Assembly (NCBI GenBank): GCA_021324635.1 | Contig: JAJPIS010000019.1 | Span: 1-64,000 of the forward strand | DNA from: Gemmatimonadota bacterium | GTDB lineage: Bacteria; Gemmatimonadota; Gemmatimonadetes; Gemmatimonadales; Gemmatimonadaceae | Length of the DNA stretch: 64,000 nucleotides | Direction of reading: 5' to 3' | Shown: piece after piece, positions 1-9,538 of the stretch | How the letters are laid out: each line of letters begins with the position of its first letter | How positions within the stretch are numbered: position 1 is the first letter of the stretch | Made by a program: the position numbers and the translations under genes | Notes under the pieces: model-generated | The model's database searches: none | Seen by the model: only the letters and a program-made list of their open reading frames with translations | Told to the model about the DNA's origin: nothing

Positions 1-120
1 AATGCCTGACTCTCGAATCCGCGATCACGGACAGATTTGTGATGCGAACAAATCTGGACGACCCACAGTCACGCACCCGTAAAAAGGTGAAGTGACTTTT
101 CCCGCCATCTCCTAACCCGC

Positions 121-1551
121 CTACACCGCGCCGCGGCCTTTGAGCTCGAGGTAGCGGTTGACGACGGCGGCGGTCATGGCCTGGGGGCGGACGTCGATCA
201 CGGAGACGCCGGCCTGACGCATCCGGCCCAGCGCCTCCTCGCGCGCCGACAGGAGCTCCTCGGCGGCGGCACGCTCGTAGACGGCGGTCGTCGTCGGCGC
301 GGGACGGACGGCGGCGGCGACCAGCGCCTCGTTGCGCAGCGCCACCACCACGGGGAGATGCTGGCGCGCACCGCGCGTCGTGTGCGCGATCAGCGACTGC
401 GATGCCCGGGGATCGATCACGTCGGTGTAGAAGACGATCAACGCCCGCTTCCGCTGCCGCGCCGCCAGCGTCCGAAAGGCGGTCCCATAGTCCGGCTCCG
501 TCATCGTCGGCGCGAGCGGGATGAGCGCCGAGCGGATCGCCCGCAACGCCTCCCCCCCACGCGCCGGCGACACCCAGGCGCGGATCCGGTCGTCGAACGC
601 CAGCACGCCCACATGGTCGCCCGAGCCGGACGCCACGTCCGCCAGCACGAGCGCGGATGACAACGCGTACTCGAAGCGCGGCAGATCGCCCGCCACCTGC
701 GTCATGAGCCGGCCGCAATCGATCACGATCATCACCGTCTGACCCTGCTCGATCGAGAACTCGCGCGTGACGAGCGCCTCGCGCCGCGCTGATGCCTTCC
801 AGTCGATGAACCGCGGATCGTCCCCGATCGCGTACTCCCGTAGCCCCGCAAAGCTCGTCCCCTCACCCCGCCGCCGGAGCAGCCGGACCCCCGCGTCACG
901 CAGACGATGCTGCATCGCCAGCAGCCGGTAGCGGCGAACCCCGGCGGTCGACGGCGCCACCGTGATCCGATCGTCGGGCCGGAACCGATAGGTGCGCACC
1001 ACCAGCTCGAACGGCCCGTGCACGCGAACGGCAATCTCGCCGAGCGGCCACTCGCCCCGCCCGCGCCCCACGATCGCTACCGGCAGCACCGCCTCGCGGA
1101 GCCGCCCGACCGCCCGCGCCACGCCGCCGTCGGCACGCCCGCCGGCCGCCACGCCCGCCCCCGACGCGCCGCCCAGCGCGAACCACTGCGGCATCGGCGT
1201 CTCCCGCCGGACGCCCGGCGGCAACGCGTCGTACACCCACCCGTGCCGCACCGCCGGCCATCGCACACCGACCCGGTACGATCCCTCGACCCGGTCGCCC
1301 ACACCGACCGCCGGCGGCACCGACCGCTCGACCGTGACTCGCCCCCGCGGCGGCAAGGCCGCGGCGTCCACGGCCGCCGCCAGCACCAGGAGACCGACCG
1401 CCACGAAGCCGGCCCACACGCCGACCACGCGCGGCACACCCGGCACCCACGCCACGAGCCACACCGGCCCGGCGAGGATCACGAGCAACGCCAGCCGACG
1501 AGTCGGCGTGATCACGACCCGCCGCCCCACCCCGACCGGTGAGCGGCCCAC
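121..1551 (-). CDS. DUF58 domain protein
   Basis: A 476-residue protein beginning at a GTG; a second in-frame GTG about 12 codons in would also be reasonable. Two hydrophobic segments lie in residues 15-65. The DUF58 signature (GDDPRFIDWKASAR) sits near residue 250 and is followed by a vWA-like stretch containing VMIVIDCGR. DUF58 proteins are normally encoded beside MoxR ATPases, as here, and are thought to act in envelope or metal-cofactor maturation; the exact role is not known. It is the last gene of a minus-strand operon, 49 bp after moxR. The family call is firm, the function open. Confidence 0.9.
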   Translation of the reverse strand: MGRSPVGVGRRVVITPTRRLALLVILAGPVWLVAWVPGVPRVVGVWAGFVAVGLLVLAAAVDAAALPPRGRVTVERSVPPAVGVGDRVEGSYRVGVRWPAVRHGWVYDALPPGVRRETPMPQWFALGGASGAGVAAGGRADGGVARAVGRLREAVLPVAIVGRGRGEWPLGEIAVRVHGPFELVVRTYRFRPDDRITVAPSTAGVRRYRLLAMQHRLRDAGVRLLRRRGEGTSFAGLREYAIGDDPRFIDWKASARREALVTREFSIEQGQTVMIVIDCGRLMTQVAGDLPRFEYALSSALVLADVASGSGDHVGVLAFDDRIRAWVSPARGGEALRAIRSALIPLAPTMTEPDYGTAFRTLAARQRKRALIVFYTDVIDPRASQSLIAHTTRGARQHLPVVVALRNEALVAAAVRPAPTTTAVYERAAAEELLSAREEALGRMRQAGVSVIDVRPQAMTAAVVNRYLELKGRGAV

Positions 1552-1600
1552 ACTATCGCGGTCCTGGCCGACCCACGACCCCCTGACCGGGGCCGCACGG

Positions 1601-2695
1601 TCATTGCGGCGCGCGGACGCGCGTCAGCACGCTCAGGATCACATCGTCGGCCGTCCGACCTTCGACCTCCAGCTCCGGCGCCACGATCACGCGGTGCCGG
1701 AGCACCGGCAGGGCGTAGTCCTTGACATCGTCGGGCGTGACGAAATCGCGGCCCGCCACGAGCGCCGCCCCGCGCGCCGCGCGAAAGAGCGCGACGCTCG
1801 CCCGCGGTGAGCCGCCCAGTGTGAGCGCCGTGTCCTCACGGGTCGCGCGCACGATGTCCGCCACATAGGCCCGCACCTCGGGCGCGACCCTGACCGCGTC
1901 CACGGCGCCCCGGAGCCGCTCGCACCCGGCGGCGTCGAGCACCGGCGCCACCGGGCGGGTCGACAGCCGGTCGGCGTCGAACCCCGCGGCGTACCGGTCC
2001 AGCAGCTCGAGCTCGGCCGCCTTGCTCGGGTACGCGACCCGGACCTTGAGCAGGAACCGATCGAGCTGTGCCTCGGGCAGCGGATAGGTCCCCTCGTACT
2101 CGACCGGATTCTGGGTCGCGAAGACGGTGAAGAGCGCCCCGAGCGGCCGCGCCACCGCGTCGGTCGTGACCTGGCGCTCCTGCATCGCCTCGAGCAGCGC
2201 CGCCTGCGTCTTCGCCGGCGCACGATTGATCTCGTCGGCAAGCAGCAGGTCCGTGAAGACGGGCCCGGCCCGAAACTCGAACTCCCGCGCCGCGCCACGC
2301 AGCACGCTCACCCCCGTGACGTCCGACGGCATGAGGTCCGGCGTGAACTGGATCCGCCCGAACCGCGCGCCCAGCGCGTCCGCCAGGGTCCGGACGAGCA
2401 GGGTCTTCGCCGTCCCCGGCACACCCTCGAGCAACACGTGCCCCCGCGCGAGAAAGGCGACCAGCACCTCCTCGATCACCTCGTCCTGTCCCACGATCCG
2501 CGTCCCGACGGCCTCGCGGATCCGCCGCAAGGTCTCCCCGACCTCGGCCGCCGCTCCGGAGAGCCCGCTCGCGGCGATCGGCAGGGCGCCAGGGTCGCCG
2601 CCCACGCCGCCCACGCCCCCGGGGTGCACGGGAGGGATGGCGGCCGGATCGGCGCCCGCCACGGTCGCGGGAATCGGTGGTGACGTCTCGCTCAC
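1601..2695 (-). CDS. MoxR family AAA+ ATPase
   Basis: A 364-residue AAA+ protein with Walker A (GVPGTAKT), Walker B (LLADEINR), a sensor-1 region (FATQNPVE) and a C-terminal lid. MoxR ATPases act as chaperones that mature or assemble partner proteins, often DUF58/vWA proteins. The first 45 residues are Pro/Gly/Ala-rich and unlike the family core. It overlaps the stop of the upstream DUF4350 gene by 4 bp, indicating translational coupling. The family assignment is safe; its client protein is unknown. Confidence 0.93.
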   Translation of the reverse strand: MSETSPPIPATVAGADPAAIPPVHPGGVGGVGGDPGALPIAASGLSGAAAEVGETLRRIREAVGTRIVGQDEVIEEVLVAFLARGHVLLEGVPGTAKTLLVRTLADALGARFGRIQFTPDLMPSDVTGVSVLRGAAREFEFRAGPVFTDLLLADEINRAPAKTQAALLEAMQERQVTTDAVARPLGALFTVFATQNPVEYEGTYPLPEAQLDRFLLKVRVAYPSKAAELELLDRYAAGFDADRLSTRPVAPVLDAAGCERLRGAVDAVRVAPEVRAYVADIVRATREDTALTLGGSPRASVALFRAARGAALVAGRDFVTPDDVKDYALPVLRHRVIVAPELEVEGRTADDVILSVLTRVRAPQ

Positions 2696-4053
2696 GGCAT
2701 GCCCTCGTCTGGGGACGGCAGGTCCTGCCGCCCGGTTGTCGCGGCGTGTGTGCCGCTCCCGCCAGGAAAGACGGCGTCGATCCGGTCGACGGCGTCGGCC
2801 ACCGCCAGCAGCTCGGCCGGCGACACCGCCCGCCGCTCGGCCAATATCACACGCCTGGCGTCCGCCGCGACCTCCGGGTGCGCCGCCGCCACGGCCTCCA
2901 GGAAGCGCGCGTCCGCCTCGTCGACATGCCCGGCCGCCGTCACCCCGCCGGCCGGCACGGCTTCAGTCCCGATCGCCGTCCCGATTGCCGAGACGTCCGG
3001 ACCCGCCGGCGCACGACCCTGCGCCCGCCACCCGCCGCGCTCGTGGCGGCGCCGCAGACCGCGGGCGAGCCGCCGGGCGGCCGTCCGCGTGCCATGGATC
3101 TGCTCGTACGCCCGCGCCAGCGCGTCGACGTGCTCGAGCGGCGAGCGCCGCTCGATCCGCGGGACGCTCCGCGGCGGGATCGCGCGCACGCCCAGGGCGA
3201 GCACGAGCACGAGGCCGCCGACGGCCCACTGGATGATCGTGTGGCCGAGCGGGATGTCCGTCAGGAACGCCCAGACCGCCCTCGGTAGTCCGGCGTGCGC
3301 CCCGAACCCCTGGTGGTACTCGTCGAAGATGAGCGGCGGGCGGCGTCCGGCCGACACCCAGGTCAGCCCGTCGATGACCCGCACGCCGATCCCCCAGCGG
3401 CACCGGCGCACGACGTCGTTGCGCAGCACGTCGGGGTCCGAGATCACGAGCACCCGCCCGCGGCCGAGCGGATAGCCGACGGTCGCCGGCACGACCGGCC
3501 GCGCACCCGTCGGTCCCCTGACCGAGAGGAAGACGGCGGTGTCGGGCGGTAGCGGCCGACGCGCCGTGAGCCCGTACAGGTTCACGCCTTCGGCGAACCA
3601 GAAGATCGTGAGCGGGAGCGCCTGACGCGGACAGGGAAGCGTGTCCCCCCACGCGAGCGCCGTGAGCGCCCCGCCGACGCCCCGCGTGAACGGGATCGAG
3701 TCATCGAGCGGCCCGCCCTCGCCGAGCACGTACACCAGCCCCGCCCCGCGCCGTACGGCGTCGAGCAATGCGTGCGCCTCGCGCAGCGACAGCGGCACCG
3801 GGCCCCCGAGCTCGGCGTACACGGCGTCACTGTCGAGCGCCACCGGCAACGGAGTGTCCTGCCGGCGCACCGGCCACCCCAGCCGGGCGGCGACGTCGTA
3901 CAGGCCGCGGGCCGCGAACGGCGCCGCCGAGTAGGTCGTGAGCCGCTGATCCCCGCTCACCGCCGGTTCCGGCGTGATCAGGATCGCGACCATGAGCGCG
4001 ACCACCAGCGCCGCGAGGATGACCCGCGGCCGGAGCAGGGGAGCGGCGCTCAT
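2692..4053 (-). CDS. DUF4350 domain membrane protein
   Basis: The ATG at 4053 is chosen over an upstream in-frame start because that one would overlap the preceding gene and has no hydrophobic onset. The 453-residue product starts with a transmembrane segment (VILAALVVALMVAILI). A DUF4350-like soluble region follows, containing DEYHQGFG, then a second transmembrane helix and an Arg-rich cytoplasmic tail. DUF4350 genes regularly sit between DUF4129 and MoxR genes, as here. The function is unknown. Confidence 0.85.
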   Translation of the reverse strand: MSAAPLLRPRVILAALVVALMVAILITPEPAVSGDQRLTTYSAAPFAARGLYDVAARLGWPVRRQDTPLPVALDSDAVYAELGGPVPLSLREAHALLDAVRRGAGLVYVLGEGGPLDDSIPFTRGVGGALTALAWGDTLPCPRQALPLTIFWFAEGVNLYGLTARRPLPPDTAVFLSVRGPTGARPVVPATVGYPLGRGRVLVISDPDVLRNDVVRRCRWGIGVRVIDGLTWVSAGRRPPLIFDEYHQGFGAHAGLPRAVWAFLTDIPLGHTIIQWAVGGLVLVLALGVRAIPPRSVPRIERRSPLEHVDALARAYEQIHGTRTAARRLARGLRRRHERGGWRAQGRAPAGPDVSAIGTAIGTEAVPAGGVTAAGHVDEADARFLEAVAAAHPEVAADARRVILAERRAVSPAELLAVADAVDRIDAVFPGGSGTHAATTGRQDLPSPDEGMP

Positions 4054-4063
4054 CGTGCGGCGC

Positions 4064-4639
4064 TCATGTCCGCCGCGGCAGCATCCCGCTCGCCAGCGCA
4101 TACAACCGCTCGTACCGCGGCCGGTCGCAGCTCCCGATGCCGTAGACCACGACTTCGTACGACCGCGCGAACTCCCGGAAGGGCGTCATGAGGGCCGACG
4201 AGCGGCGCCGCAGCTCGCGCGCGTAGTCACCGACCGTCTTCGACGGATGGACCCGCACGCGTTCCCGCTCCGCGAGGCTCGCCAGGAGCGCCGCGTACAG
4301 CGCGTGCGCGGCGTCCGTGTAGTTGCCGGCCGCCGCCAGTCGCTCCGCGTCGCTCAGCGGGTCCCCGGGCGACCCGCCGAGCCGGAGCCCCGTCCGGCCG
4401 TGCGCGAGCACCAGGTCGCCGGACAGGATGGAGAGGACGAGCCGGGCCGCGAGCAGCGCGACCGCCGCCACCACCAGCGCCAGGATCACGGCCCGCACGC
4501 CGCTCGACCCGGCCGCCGCCTGGTAGAGCTGTCCGAGCCACCGGATCACTTCGGCGACGAGCCGGCCCAGGAGCGACCGCGCCTGAATGGTCCGGTCGTA
4601 CGCATGCTGGCGGAACACGGTCGCGATCGTGTCCCGCAC
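4064..4639 (-). CDS. DUF4129 domain protein
   Basis: About 191 residues from a GTG at 4639. The true start is uncertain: a CTG at 4678 would overlap the upstream stop codon, and the frame stays open further but with non-coding-like Arg/Gly sequence. A single transmembrane helix (VILALVVAAVALLAARLVL) precedes the DUF4129 region, which carries the typical NYTDAAHALYAALLASLAER and TVGDYARELRRR stretches. It is part of the DUF4129-DUF4350-MoxR-DUF58 operon. The family is recognisable; the function is unknown. Confidence 0.8.
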   Translation of the reverse strand: MRDTIATVFRQHAYDRTIQARSLLGRLVAEVIRWLGQLYQAAAGSSGVRAVILALVVAAVALLAARLVLSILSGDLVLAHGRTGLRLGGSPGDPLSDAERLAAAGNYTDAAHALYAALLASLAERERVRVHPSKTVGDYARELRRRSSALMTPFREFARSYEVVVYGIGSCDRPRYERLYALASGMLPRRT

Positions 4640-4674
4640 GGCCTGCCTGTTCTCGTAGATGCCTTGAACCGGCG

Positions 4675-4989
4675 TCAGTGCCCGAAGCGCGCCTCGCAGA
4701 AGTCCCAGAGCCACGCTCCCAGGAGGTACCCGACGACGCCGCACACGACGAGGAGCCCGGCGATGCTCACCCAGAGCGGGCGCACCGCCGCCACGGTCCA
4801 GCGCATCCCCGGATCGCCCGCGTGCAGTCGCACGAGATGATACGCGACCGACACGAGGCCGGCGGGAAGCCCCCACCCGACCACCCCGTAGCGCCAGACG
4901 AACGCCGCCCGCCCGGCGGCGCGCGTGCGCGTCCACCGCGCGTGCGCGCGCTGCGTCACGATCTCGGGGCTCGTCCCGGTAGTCGTCAT
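4675..4989 (-). CDS. small membrane protein, first gene of the MoxR operon
   Basis: A 104-residue protein starting MTTTGTSPE with two predicted transmembrane helices (GLPAGLVSVAYHLVRL and WVSIAGLLVVCGVVGYLLGAWL). It lies just upstream of the DUF4129 gene and 4 bp downstream of the acyl-CoA dehydrogenase stop codon, so it may be co-transcribed with both. I do not recognise a named family. The membrane topology and operon position suggest an accessory to the DUF4129/DUF4350 envelope module, but that is inference. Confidence 0.7.
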   Translation of the reverse strand: MTTTGTSPEIVTQRAHARWTRTRAAGRAAFVWRYGVVGWGLPAGLVSVAYHLVRLHAGDPGMRWTVAAVRPLWVSIAGLLVVCGVVGYLLGAWLWDFCEARFGH

Positions 4990-4993
4990 CGGC

Positions 4994-6223
4994 TCACCGC
5001 AGCAGCGCCTTGGCGATGGTCTGGAGTTGCATGTTGGACGTGCCCTCGTAGATCGTCCCGATCTTCGCGTCCCGGTAGAACTTCTCGACCGGGTAGTCGG
5101 TGGTGTACCCGTACCCACCGAACAGCTCCACGCAGACCGAGGTCACCCGCTCGCAGACCTGCGAGGCGAAGAGCTTCGCCATCGCGCCCTCGCGCACGAT
5201 GTCCCGCCCCGCATCCTTGAGCCGGGCGGCGTTGTACACCATGAGGCGCGCCGCCTCGAGCTCGGTCGCCGCCTGGGCGATCTGGAATTGGATCCCCTGG
5301 AACTCGGCGAGCGGCTTGCCGAACTGCTTGCGCTCCTTGACGTAGGCGGTCGCCGCCGCCAGCGCGCCGCCGGCGACGCCGATCATCTGCGCCCCGATGC
5401 CGATCCGCCCCTCGTTGAGGGTCTCGATCGCGATCTTGTACCCCTGGCCGACCGGCCCGAGCACGTTCGACGCGGGAACCTCGCAGCCGTCGAGGATGAG
5501 CTCGACGGTGCTCGACGCTCGGATCCCGAGCTTGTCCTCCTTCTTGCCGACCCGGAACCCCGGAAACCCGCGCTCGACGACGAAGGCCGTGATCCCCCGG
5601 TACCCGGCCTCGCGATCGGCGTTGGCGAAGAGGACGAACACGTCGGCCTCGGCGCCGTTGGTGATCCACATCTTCCGGCCGTCGAGCACCCAGTGGTCGC
5701 GCCCGGCGGGCCGAGTGGCCGTCGTCTGCAAGCCGAAGGCATCCGAGCCCGAGCCCGGCTCGGAGAGCGCGTAGGCGCCGACCGTGTCGCTGGTGAGCCG
5801 CGGCAGGTAGCGCTGGCGGATGTCGTCGGTGCCGTAGCGGAGGATCGGGTAGTTGACGAGCGTGTTCTGCACGTCGACCATGATCGCCGCCGCGGCATCG
5901 ACCCGACTGATCGCCTCCACGGCGAGCGCGACCATCATGAGTGAGCCGCCCGCGCCCCCGAACGACTCCGGGACTTCGATCCCCATGAGGCCGAGCGTGA
6001 AGTACTGCGGGATGAGCGTCGGATCGATGCGCCCCGCCCGCTCCATCTCGCGCACCCGGGGCCGCACCTCCTGCTCGGCGAAGTCCGCGATCGCGTCGCG
6101 GAACATCGCTTCCTCGTCGGAGAGCGACGTCAGAGGGGCGGGAGGTGCAGGGGTGGGCGGGGAGGACGGGGCGGGGAGGGAGGGCCGCACGCCGGCGAGC
6201 CCGGCCGCAATATCGGTCGCCAC
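4994..6223 (-). CDS. acyl-CoA dehydrogenase
   Basis: A 409-residue flavoprotein of the short-/medium-chain acyl-CoA dehydrogenase family, catalysing FAD-dependent alpha,beta-desaturation of acyl-CoA. Residues 35-150 form the N-terminal helical domain. YALSEPGSGSDA is the family signature. The C-terminal domain contains FGGYGYTTDYPVEK and IYEGTSNMQ, where the Glu is the expected catalytic base. The first 30 residues are a Pro/Ala-rich extension. Substrate chain length cannot be read from sequence. It stands alone, with no ETF or beta-oxidation partners in the window. Confidence 0.93.
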   Translation of the reverse strand: MATDIAAGLAGVRPSLPAPSSPPTPAPPAPLTSLSDEEAMFRDAIADFAEQEVRPRVREMERAGRIDPTLIPQYFTLGLMGIEVPESFGGAGGSLMMVALAVEAISRVDAAAAIMVDVQNTLVNYPILRYGTDDIRQRYLPRLTSDTVGAYALSEPGSGSDAFGLQTTATRPAGRDHWVLDGRKMWITNGAEADVFVLFANADREAGYRGITAFVVERGFPGFRVGKKEDKLGIRASSTVELILDGCEVPASNVLGPVGQGYKIAIETLNEGRIGIGAQMIGVAGGALAAATAYVKERKQFGKPLAEFQGIQFQIAQAATELEAARLMVYNAARLKDAGRDIVREGAMAKLFASQVCERVTSVCVELFGGYGYTTDYPVEKFYRDAKIGTIYEGTSNMQLQTIAKALLR

Positions 6224-6240
6224 CCCGACAATCTAACCGA

Positions 6241-6786
6241 CTACTTCGCCCACGTGACCGACTGGACGGCGGCGTCGATCCGGTCCTCGAGGATCGTGAG
6301 TGTCGGGGGCGGGAAGGGCGAGCTCACGTCGTGCCGCACGGTCTTGACGCGGTCCCCCTCGTGGAGCGACACGATCGCCACCGAGGTCTCGGCGAGGCCC
6401 TGCGGGTACGTCGCCGCCAGGGTGTCGTACCCGATCCGCCGGAACTCGCCGGCGAGCTCGTCGACCGTCGCCGGCGGGATCCGACCCGTCCAGCGACCCG
6501 CCTTGCTGACGTTGGCCTTGCCGTCGTAGATGACCGTGCCGTCGGCGTAAAAGGAGAGCTTGTACTCCCCGCACTGCCCCCGGCAGTCGGTGCGCTCGAG
6601 CGTGAAGACCGGGCTCGCCGGCGCGCCGGCGACCCGGGCGTGCGACAGCGTCTGCCGGACCGGATGCACGCTCTGCGCGCCGATCGTCCCCGGCCCCGCG
6701 AGGGCGGCCAGGGTCGTCACCGTCGCCGCCGCGAGCACCGCTCGGCGGCCAGCCGCCGGCCCGTTCGCTCCTGCCTGTCGTGCCAT
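6241..6786 (-). CDS. DUF6438 secreted protein
   Basis: A 181-residue protein with an N-terminal hydrophobic segment (AVLAAATVTTLAALAGPG) that looks like a signal peptide. A DUF6438-type domain follows with the usual RTDCRGQCGEYKLSFYADG pattern and two close cysteines. Proteins of this domain are generally exported and uncharacterised. It is separated by 17 bp from the acyl-CoA dehydrogenase and reads in the same direction. The 160 bp between it and cbiX are G-rich and show no clear signal to me. Confidence 0.75.
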   Translation of the reverse strand: MARQAGANGPAAGRRAVLAAATVTTLAALAGPGTIGAQSVHPVRQTLSHARVAGAPASPVFTLERTDCRGQCGEYKLSFYADGTVIYDGKANVSKAGRWTGRIPPATVDELAGEFRRIGYDTLAATYPQGLAETSVAIVSLHEGDRVKTVRHDVSSPFPPPTLTILEDRIDAAVQSVTWAK

Positions 6787-6947
6787 TCACGCTCCCGTCA
6801 CTCCCGTGACGCGTCCCTGGGGGCTGCTGGGGGGGTGGGGGGTGGCGGGGCAGCCCCGCTCCGGTCCCTCTCTGAGACGAGGAAGGGAAGGCCCGGGTAA
6901 GGCCTCTAAGGGTCGCGCGCAGGTACGGCGCGGGCGGTCGCGGCCGC

Positions 6948-7442
6948 CTAGGCCGTGCTCCGGTGGCGTCCCCCGGCCCGTGTCGCGGCCCGACATCCGT
7001 CGCCGCAGGCGCCGCTCCGCCCCGCCGGGTCCCAGCAGCAAGCGTCGTCACCCGTGGCGTCGACGCGCGGCGTCCGCACCGGGGCGATGCCGGCCCGGGC
7101 GAGGACGACCGCCCCGAGCAGCTCGTGGACGCCAAAGGCGGGGGTGACCCGGTAGGCGACGGCGGGGTACGCCCCGGCGGCCTCGCCGACGAGGCGCGGG
7201 ATGTCGGCGGTCGCGTGCTTCCCGGGTGAGAGCATGTAGGGGAAGGCGATCACCTCGTCCGCGCCCCCCTCGACGCAGGCGGCGAAGCCCTGCGCGATCG
7301 AGGGCTCCGCGATCTCCATGTGGGCGTGACGCACGATCGCGCCGTCCCCGACGAGATCCTGCACGAGGTTGGCCATGCAGGCGAGCATGTCGTTCGCCGC
7401 CGCCTTCCGCGACCCGTGGTCGATGAGGAGAATGGCCTTCAT
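6948..7442 (-). CDS. CbiX-type sirohydrochlorin chelatase
   Basis: A 164-residue single-domain chelatase of the CbiX/SirB class, which inserts Co2+ or Fe2+ into sirohydrochlorin. The metal-binding histidines are visible in LLIDHGSRKAA near the N-terminus and SPGKHATADIP near residue 95. The C-terminal 40 residues add a Cys-rich tail (CCWDPAGRSGACGDGC) which could hold metal or an Fe-S cluster, as known in some CbiX proteins. Its start overlaps the end of the methyltransferase-MTHFR gene by 4 bp. It therefore sits in the metH operon, suggesting it supplies corrin for cobalamin-dependent MetH. Confidence 0.85.
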   Translation of the reverse strand: MKAILLIDHGSRKAAANDMLACMANLVQDLVGDGAIVRHAHMEIAEPSIAQGFAACVEGGADEVIAFPYMLSPGKHATADIPRLVGEAAGAYPAVAYRVTPAFGVHELLGAVVLARAGIAPVRTPRVDATGDDACCWDPAGRSGACGDGCRAATRAGGRHRSTA

Positions 7443-9538
7443 GGCATCCCCAAGTTAGAGCCCGGTGCGCGCGGGTCGGGAGCCGGGATCGCCCCCTCGA
7501 GGACCTCGAGCGCGAGGTCCACCTTGCCGAACGGCGCCGAGACCTGCACCCCCTGGACCCGGCCGCGCACCTGGCGCAGCATCTCGCGCGCGATCGCGAT
7601 CCCTTCGGCCACGGCGTGCTCCTTGGAGCGCTCCCCGGCGCGCCGCATCCGCTCGATCACGCCCGGCGGGACCGTCACCCCGGGCACTTCGTTCGCCAGG
7701 AACTCGGCGTTGCGCAGCGAGACGAGCGGCCAGATCCCGGCGATCACCGGGATCGGCACGTGCCGCGCCGACTCGAGGAATCGCTCGAGCTGCTCCACAT
7801 CGAAGACCGGCTGGGTGATCGCGAACTCGGCGCCGGCCTCGGCCTTCCACTCGAAGCGCCGCAGCTCGTGCGCCGGGTCGACCGCCGCCGGGTTCACGCC
7901 GACGCCGACGACGAAGCGCGTCGGCTCGCCGATCTCGTTGCCGCCCGGATCGAGCCCGCGATTGAGTCGGGAGGCGAGGTTGGTGAGGCCGATCGAGTCG
8001 ATGTCGAAGACGGCCGTCGCATCGGGGTAGGGGCCCATCTTCGGCGGGTCGCCGGTGATCAGCAGTAAGTTGCGGAGTCCCATCGCCGCCGCGCCCAGCA
8101 AGTCGCTGAGCATGCCGAGGAGGTTGCGGTCCCGGCAGCAGTAGTGCGTGACCGCCTCGATCCCCACCTGCTGCTGAATGAGGATGCTGACCAGCACCGC
8201 GCTCATCCGGCTCTGGGCCCGCGGGCCGTCCAGGACATTGACGGCGTCGACCCCGGCGCGCCGGAGCGCCGCGACCTCGCGGAGCGTCCGCGCCGCATCG
8301 ACCCCGCGCGGCGGCACGATCTCGACCGACGTCACGAATTCCCCGTGCGCGAGCTTGCGTCCCCAGCGCGACCGGTCGGCGAGCGGGATCGCCTCGACCC
8401 CCGCGAGCTCGACGCTCGCGACGTCGACGTGGGCGGCCGCCGGCGCCGCGCCGTCGCGTGTCCCGTCCGTTCCGGCCTGAGCATCGTCGCTCTCCGGGCG
8501 CGGTCGGACGCGACCCAGGCGTCCACCGCCCGCCGAACCGCGCACGGTCGCGTGCGTGGCGTCGCCGCCCGCGGGGGTGCGCTCGGACGCGGGTGCGCGA
8601 CCGGGGACCGGGTCGGTCCGCGGCGCGAGCGGGCGCACGCCGTCGACCATCGCCCGGATGTGGGCCGGCGTCGTGCCGCAGCACCCGCCGACCAGCTTCG
8701 CCCCCGCCTGCACGAGGTGACGCGCGTAGGTGGCCATGTACTCGGGGCTCGCCATGTACATGCTGCGCCCGCCGACCTCGCGCGGCATCCCGGCGTTGGG
8801 CTGGGCGGCGAGCTTGCGGCGCGTCACCGGCACCATCCGCTCGACGGCGTCGAGGATCGCCTGCGGCCCGACGGAGCAGTTGAGCCCCACGACGTCGGCG
8901 CCGAAGCGGTCGAGCGCGCGCGCGATCTCCTCCGGCGGCACGCCATAGGGCGTCCGCCCGTCGACGCCGATCGTCATCTGGGCGACGACCGGGATCTCCC
9001 GGTCGACCTCGCGCGCGGCGAGGATCGCCTGCTCCATCTCGTCGAGGTCGGAGAACGTCTCGATGATGAAACAGTCGACGCCCCCATCGGCCAGCGCCGC
9101 CATCTGCTCCCGGAACATCGCCCGCGCCTCGGCGCGGCTCGTCGGGCCGTACGGCTCGATCCGGACCCCCAGCGGGCCGACGGCGCCGGCCACGAGCCGC
9201 CGCTCACCCGCCGACTCGCGCGCCAACCGTGCGGCCCGGCGGTTGAGCTCCGTGACCTGCGCCTCGAGCCCGTACTGGACGAGCTTCGCGCGGTTGGCGC
9301 CGAAGCTGTTCGTCTCCAGCACCTCGGCCCCCGCCCGCACGTACTCATCGTGCACGCCCTTGACGAGCGCCGGGGCGCGGAGATTGAGCTCGTCGTAGCA
9401 CTGGTTGATGAACACGCCGCGCGCGTAGAGCATCGTCCCCATCGCGCCATCGAAGACGATGACCCGCTCGGGGTCGACCAGCCGCGCCACCAGGTCGGCC
9501 CGGGGCCGGGCCGCCGCGATCTCGGACACCGCGCTCAC
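7439..9538 (-). CDS. bifunctional homocysteine S-methyltransferase / methylenetetrahydrofolate reductase
   Basis: 699 residues from a GTG that overlaps the metH stop codon (GTGA). Residues 15-310 form a homocysteine methyltransferase domain with the zinc-ligand motifs GLNCSVGP and VGGCCGTTP. After a variable Pro/Gly/Asp-rich linker, the C-terminal half is a MetF-like TIM barrel (SVEIVPPRG, ITGDPPK, FAITQPVFD). This architecture matches YitJ-type proteins, which produce 5-methyl-THF and may pass methyl groups to homocysteine. It is translationally coupled to metH and cbiX and probably shares the upstream SAM-sensing leader. Confidence 0.92.
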   Translation of the reverse strand: MSAVSEIAAARPRADLVARLVDPERVIVFDGAMGTMLYARGVFINQCYDELNLRAPALVKGVHDEYVRAGAEVLETNSFGANRAKLVQYGLEAQVTELNRRAARLARESAGERRLVAGAVGPLGVRIEPYGPTSRAEARAMFREQMAALADGGVDCFIIETFSDLDEMEQAILAAREVDREIPVVAQMTIGVDGRTPYGVPPEEIARALDRFGADVVGLNCSVGPQAILDAVERMVPVTRRKLAAQPNAGMPREVGGRSMYMASPEYMATYARHLVQAGAKLVGGCCGTTPAHIRAMVDGVRPLAPRTDPVPGRAPASERTPAGGDATHATVRGSAGGGRLGRVRPRPESDDAQAGTDGTRDGAAPAAAHVDVASVELAGVEAIPLADRSRWGRKLAHGEFVTSVEIVPPRGVDAARTLREVAALRRAGVDAVNVLDGPRAQSRMSAVLVSILIQQQVGIEAVTHYCCRDRNLLGMLSDLLGAAAMGLRNLLLITGDPPKMGPYPDATAVFDIDSIGLTNLASRLNRGLDPGGNEIGEPTRFVVGVGVNPAAVDPAHELRRFEWKAEAGAEFAITQPVFDVEQLERFLESARHVPIPVIAGIWPLVSLRNAEFLANEVPGVTVPPGVIERMRRAGERSKEHAVAEGIAIAREMLRQVRGRVQGVQVSAPFGKVDLALEVLEGAIPAPDPRAPGSNLGMP

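Noticed and set aside
4640..4936. N-terminal extension of the DUF4129 protein up to 4936
   Set aside because: It would lie inside the small membrane protein gene in another frame and is Arg/Gly-rich with no domain, so the later start is preferred.
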